A stretch of DNA of 64,000 bases, from the NCBI GenBank assembly GCA_944389935.1, contig CALXOE010000008.1:1-64000 (forward strand). The letters are read 5' to 3'. Below the pieces are notes generated by a model. That model made no database searches and had not been told where the DNA came from. It saw only the letters and a program-made list of their open reading frames with translations. The position numbers and the translations under genes are program-made. The DNA is from an uncultured Victivallis sp. Its GTDB lineage: Bacteria; Verrucomicrobiota; Lentisphaeria; Victivallales; Victivallaceae. This document shows, piece after piece, positions 60,730 to 64,000 of this stretch (within the stretch, counting starts at the first letter, position 1; each line of letters starts with the position of its first letter).

Positions 60730-62520
60730 ATGGCATATAAGTTTGTGGCGGACCTCGAGGAATTTCTCCGGGGGAAGTATGAGAAGTTCCCGGCCGGGAG
60801 TGTGATCGCTCCGGAGCCGTGCCCGGCGGGGATGAAAGGCGATCTCACGATCAACTGCTTCCGCTTTGCGAAGTGCTGCGGGAATCCGATGGCGGTTGCG
60901 GCGGAAGTGACGGAATATCTGAACGGACACGCTGACGTGGAGCATGCCGAGGCGGTCAAGGCGTTTGTCAATGTAACGCTCAAGCCGGCCGCATTGTGCC
61001 GCGACTCGGTGGCGGACGTGGCTGCGCTGCTTGAATCGGCAAAACTGCCGGAGGAGCAGCGGCGGCGGATTCTCATCGAGTTTTCCGCGCCGAATACGAA
61101 CAAGCCGCAGCATCTCGGGCATGTGCGGAACAACACGCTGGGCATGTCGCTCGGATCGCTCTTGAAGCGGGTCGGCCACGATGTGATCGAGATCAACCTC
61201 GTGAACGACCGCGGCATTCACATCTGCAAATCGATGATCGCTTACGAGCGGTTCGGCAACGGCTGCACGCCGGAGTCGACCGGCATGAAAGGCGATCATC
61301 TGGTCGGAAAATTCTACGTCGACTACAACAAGGCGTTGTCGGAGGAGATCAAGGCGCTGAAAGCGGCCCATCCGGAGCTCGCGGAAAAAAGCAGCGAGGA
61401 GCTGTTCCTCGATACGGAACTCGGCGCCGCGACGCAGAAGATGCTGCAGCAGTGGGAGGCGGGGGATCCGCAGGTCCGGGCGCTCTGGCGCAAGATGAAC
61501 GGCTGGGTGTTCGCCGGATTTGCCGAGACCTATGAGCGCATGGGAATCCACTTCGACCACACCTATCTCGAAAGCGAGACCTATCTGCTCGGCAAGGACA
61601 TCATCGCTTCCGGACTTGAGAAAGGGGTCTTTGCAAAGCGCGAGGACGGCGCGGTGATCTGCGACCTCGGCAAACTCGGGAAGAAAGTGGTTCTGCGCAG
61701 TGACGGGACGAGCGTCTACATCACGCAGGATATCGGTACGACGCTGCGCAAGTATGAGGATTACCATCCCGAATCGATGATCTGGGTGGTCGGTGACGAA
61801 CAGAATCTGCACTTCCAGATGCTTTTCACGATCATGGAGAAGCTCGGTTACCCCTGGGCGAAAGATCTCTATCACCTCTCCTACGGCATGGTCAATCTGC
61901 CGACCGGGAAGATGAAGAGCCGCGAGGGAACCGTGGTCGATGCGGACGATCTCTTCGACGAAATGGCGTCGCTCGCGATGGATGCGTGCCGCGAACGCGG
62001 CGGCGAAGAGCTCTCCCCGGAGGAGTTGAAGTCGCGCGGCGAGATCATCGGGCTCGGCGCTCTGAAGTTCATGCTTCTGAAGTTCAACCCGAAGACGACG
62101 ATCATGTTCGATCCGGCCGCCTCGCTGCGGTTCGAGGGAGACACCGGACCGTATGTACAATATGTCGCTGCGCGGATCCAGTCGATCCGGCGCAAGGCCG
62201 CGGAACGTGGAATCGAGTTCAATCCGGAGAAAGTCGACTGGAGTCTGCTCGGGCACGAGGCGGAGAAGCTGCTTGCGGTTACGGCATCGTTTTATCCCGC
62301 CGCGCTTCGTCTGGCCGCCGAGCGGCGCGACTGTTCGGGGCTCGTGGAGTATCTGCTGAACCTCGGCAAGGCGTTCAACAGCTTCTATCGGGAGTGTCCG
62401 GTGCTCGCGGCGGAGACGCCGGAACTTGCGGGAGCCCGCCTGGCGCTCTCGAGCGCGGTCCGGGAGATCATCGCGGACGGACTCGGCACGCTGACCATCG
62501 GCATCCCTGAAGCGATGTGA
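60730..62520 (+). CDS. argS: Arginyl-tRNA synthetase
   Basis: 596 residues, class I. After an N-terminal Add1-like domain the HIGH motif appears as NKPQHLGHVRNNTLGMSLG near residue 125. The KMSKS equivalent is KMKSREGTVVDADDL. The DALR anticodon-binding domain ends the protein (LVEYLLNLGKAFNSFYRECP). It lacks any extra domain. Last gene of the long rightward block; the terminator-like hairpin at 62606-62630 probably ends its mRNA. Confidence 0.96.
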   Translation: MAYKFVADLEEFLRGKYEKFPAGSVIAPEPCPAGMKGDLTINCFRFAKCCGNPMAVAAEVTEYLNGHADVEHAEAVKAFVNVTLKPAALCRDSVADVAALLESAKLPEEQRRRILIEFSAPNTNKPQHLGHVRNNTLGMSLGSLLKRVGHDVIEINLVNDRGIHICKSMIAYERFGNGCTPESTGMKGDHLVGKFYVDYNKALSEEIKALKAAHPELAEKSSEELFLDTELGAATQKMLQQWEAGDPQVRALWRKMNGWVFAGFAETYERMGIHFDHTYLESETYLLGKDIIASGLEKGVFAKREDGAVICDLGKLGKKVVLRSDGTSVYITQDIGTTLRKYEDYHPESMIWVVGDEQNLHFQMLFTIMEKLGYPWAKDLYHLSYGMVNLPTGKMKSREGTVVDADDLFDEMASLAMDACRERGGEELSPEELKSRGEIIGLGALKFMLLKFNPKTTIMFDPAASLRFEGDTGPYVQYVAARIQSIRRKAAERGIEFNPEKVDWSLLGHEAEKLLAVTASFYPAALRLAAERRDCSGLVEYLLNLGKAFNSFYRECPVLAAETPELAGARLALSSAVREIIADGLGTLTIGIPEAM

Positions 62521-62540
62521 CGAATCCGCCCATTGCGGCG

Positions 62541-63431
62541 TTACAAATTCGGGAGGAAGCGGCAGCGGATGATTTGCCACCGCAGCTCCTGTTTCCCCTC
62601 GACATAAGCCCGGAGACTCTCCGGGCTTTTCAGTTTGCCGAGTTCACGGATTTCGGGCGTCGTCGAACGGAACAGCACCGCCATCGGTTTTTCGACGCCG
62701 AATCCCTTCAGAACCCGCGCCGCCCTGAACACCCACCGGCGCGCCCGGGCATTGCGGTAGAGCAGATAGGCCGGGTATGCGAGGGCGAGAATCCAGAACG
62801 GCCACGCCGGAAGAGCCGGCAGCAGGAACGACTGCACGATCACCGCCCCGAGCAGGATGAACACCGGAATCACGAAGAGCAGCGCATCGTAGTCGCGGAT
62901 GAAGCAGTTCCCGAGATAGCGCCGGAAACGGCTCGGACTCGTGCGGTAGGCGAAAAACTCCTCAAGCGGAATATCCCGCAGCGGCTGCCGCATCGAGTGA
63001 CAGAGTTCGTGCGCGAGCAGCTCTCTGCGGTTATAGAGGAACCATTTCTGATGCTTGCGGAACGCTCCCCGGATCAGAAAGAATGAGAACGGCAGCTCCG
63101 TATCGCTGATCATGCAGCCGCCCCAGAGCAGCCCGACGTCGCGCGAGAGAAAAAAACCGGGAACATGAACGGTCCGGAAATCGTAGAGTTCTCCGGTCAG
63201 TTCGTCCGCCTCGGCGATGATCTCCGCCGGAATCCGTTCCGATTCTTTCAGCAGAAATTCCTGAAAAACCGTGACTTCGCCTTTTTCCGCAAGCTCCTCC
63301 TCGAACTGTTTGTGCGCATCGCGAATCGCGGCGACGCGGGACTCGAAATCGGCGGCCTCCTCCCCGACTCCCGGCAGAAAACCGGCGGCGTCGAGGGCTG
63401 TATAGCGTTCGAGCTCGGGATGCGGCATCAT
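62541..63431 (-). CDS. Membrane protein with a possible HExxH metalloprotease site
   Basis: 296 residues. A soluble N-terminal part contains NRRELLAHELCHSMRQPLRD, i.e. an HExxH site at residues 141-145, with two Glu residues at 157-158 (LEEFFAY) that could be the third zinc ligand. Two transmembrane segments near 183-203 and 208-227 and a cytoplasmic tail follow. The overall layout resembles small membrane gluzincin-type peptidases, but I know no family. GGAG lies before the first ATG, only 3 nt after the PSP1 gene. Confidence 0.65.
   Translation of the reverse strand: MMPHPELERYTALDAAGFLPGVGEEAADFESRVAAIRDAHKQFEEELAEKGEVTVFQEFLLKESERIPAEIIAEADELTGELYDFRTVHVPGFFLSRDVGLLWGGCMISDTELPFSFFLIRGAFRKHQKWFLYNRRELLAHELCHSMRQPLRDIPLEEFFAYRTSPSRFRRYLGNCFIRDYDALLFVIPVFILLGAVIVQSFLLPALPAWPFWILALAYPAYLLYRNARARRWVFRAARVLKGFGVEKPMAVLFRSTTPEIRELGKLKSPESLRAYVEGKQELRWQIIRCRFLPNL
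62606..62630 (+). terminator. Short terminator-like hairpin inside the convergent gene
   Basis: A 10-bp stem (AAGCCCGGAG with CTCCGGGCTT) closes a 3-nt loop and ends in TTTT, 86 nt beyond the argS stop. It lies within the coding sequence of the opposite-strand gene. Confidence 0.5.
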
Positions 63432-63434
63432 CGA

Positions 63435-64000
63435 TTATTTCTCCGTCTTGCCGGCATCGGGAGCCGGAGGCGTTTCCGATTTCGGCGGGCGGTTTTCGTT
63501 CCGGTTGTTCCGCTGATTGCCGCCGCCGTTGTTCCGGCTGCGGTTGCCGTTGCCGTTGCCGCTGTTTCCCCGACCGGTCTGCCGTTCGCTGCTGATGCGC
63601 GGGCGCTGTTCGGGGGGGCGAATCGTCACCTCAGAACGGTGAAAGTGGACGATGTTCCCGGTCTCGAGCTGGACGGAAACTTTCTGGGTGAGCAGATTGC
63701 GGTCGCAGACCCGGCCGCGTCCCTGCGGCGTATCGCACCAGTTCCCGCGTTTCGGCATGTTTTTCTCGAGTTCCTGATAACCCTCATGCTCGAATTTGAG
63801 GCAGCATTTCAGTCGGCCGCAGGCGCCGGAGATCGTCGCCGGCGTGAGCGAGAGATCCTGTTCCTTGGCCATCTTCACATTGATGGAGTTGAACTCTTTC
63901 AGGAATCGGCAGCAGCAGAGCTTCTGACCGCAGACGGCGATTCCCCCGTAAATGCCGGTTTCGTCGCGCACGCCGATCTGGCGCAGTTCGATGCGCGTGC
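63435..64000 (-). CDS. PSP1-family protein (RicT/YaaT-like), partial at the window edge
   Basis: The frame runs off the right edge, so the N-terminal half is missing; an internal Met near 63971 is not the true start. IGVRDETGIYGGIAVCGQKL and CCCRFLKEFNSINVKMAKEQ with the CGRLKCCLKFEHEGY block are PSP1 signatures, rich in the Cys residues that bind iron-sulfur in B. subtilis RicT. After about residue 110 a Gly/Asn/Arg-rich low-complexity tail follows (GNGNGNRSRNNGGGNQRNNR), typical of RNA-interacting tails. It is upstream of the HExxH gene in the same leftward unit. Confidence 0.85.
   Translation of the reverse strand, partial: TRIELRQIGVRDETGIYGGIAVCGQKLCCCRFLKEFNSINVKMAKEQDLSLTPATISGACGRLKCCLKFEHEGYQELEKNMPKRGNWCDTPQGRGRVCDRNLLTQKVSVQLETGNIVHFHRSEVTIRPPEQRPRISSERQTGRGNSGNGNGNRSRNNGGGNQRNNRNENRPPKSETPPAPDAGKTEK

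Noticed and set aside
1..64000. CRISPR arrays, rRNA genes, prophage modules
   Set aside because: No regularly spaced direct repeats, no rRNA sequence and no capsid, terminase or integrase genes were seen; only IS relics and one winged-helix-like fragment.

Overview
The window looks like a chromosomal segment of a GC-rich, Gram-negative-type anaerobe of the PVC group. A Victivallis-like member of the Lentisphaerota is my best guess. This is an inference from several things together: a complete Rnf complex, ThiH rather than ThiO for thiazole synthesis, a TIGR04073-type exosortase-associated protein, an AAA-ATPase/DUF1703 gene, a long SecA with a zinc tail, and a spc-type ribosomal operon without rpmD. 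No 16S rRNA gene is present to confirm it. Most of the window is ordinary housekeeping DNA in tight operons. Several promoters fit one pattern, TTGaaa - 16/17 nt - TATATT.

Layout. 1-3600 is an accessory patch: a broken IS3 transposase, an AT-rich small membrane protein gene, an AAA-ATPase/nuclease gene bracketed by a 40-bp inverted repeat, and a truncated ISL3-like transposase. It stops at two tandem identical tRNA-Met(CAT) genes with a terminator. 4.0-8.9 kb: an AraC-type regulator, then a leftward operon ldt - accA - N-acetylglutamate-synthase-like GNAT - AmpG-like permease. 8.9-12.8 kb: ilvB - aroA - a secreted protein, rightward. 12.8-17.9 kb: murD (leftward) and larB - leuA - dacA (rightward) share overlapping divergent promoters. 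18-19 kb: a second AT-rich membrane-protein island. 19-27.7 kb, leftward: pyrE - secA; ptsN-like - zinc-ribbon gene; and a lipoprotein - NMT1-type binding protein - SpoIIE-type phosphatase operon.

27.8-34.3 kb, rightward: rnfABCDGE and pdxB. 34.3-38.7 kb, leftward: dksA - lspA - nnr, ychF and a TIGR04073-type gene. 38.9-44.3 kb, rightward: queF - argJ - purQ and thiSFGH. 44.3-45.0 kb: a leftward TPR-like membrane protein. 45.1-62.5 kb is one continuous rightward block: aspS, three envelope genes, tatA - tatC, a secreted coiled-coil protein, the ribosomal run rplV to rplO, secY, cmk, a thioesterase, manA and argS. 62.5-64.0 kb, leftward: an HExxH membrane protein and a PSP1-family protein cut by the window edge.

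How it fits together. Rnf would couple ferredoxin/NAD redox to an ion gradient in an anaerobe. Several operons feed amino-acid (ilvB, aroA, leuA, argJ, NAGS), cofactor (thi, pdxB, larB, queF) and envelope (murD, dacA, ldt, slt, lspA, tat, secA, secY) biogenesis. I found no CRISPR array, rRNA or complete mobile element. The most system-like new observations are the binding-protein/phosphatase operon at 24-27.7 kb, the inverted-repeat-bracketed ATPase cassette at 1.3-3.1 kb, and a terminator-like hairpin that holds the nnr ribosome-binding site.
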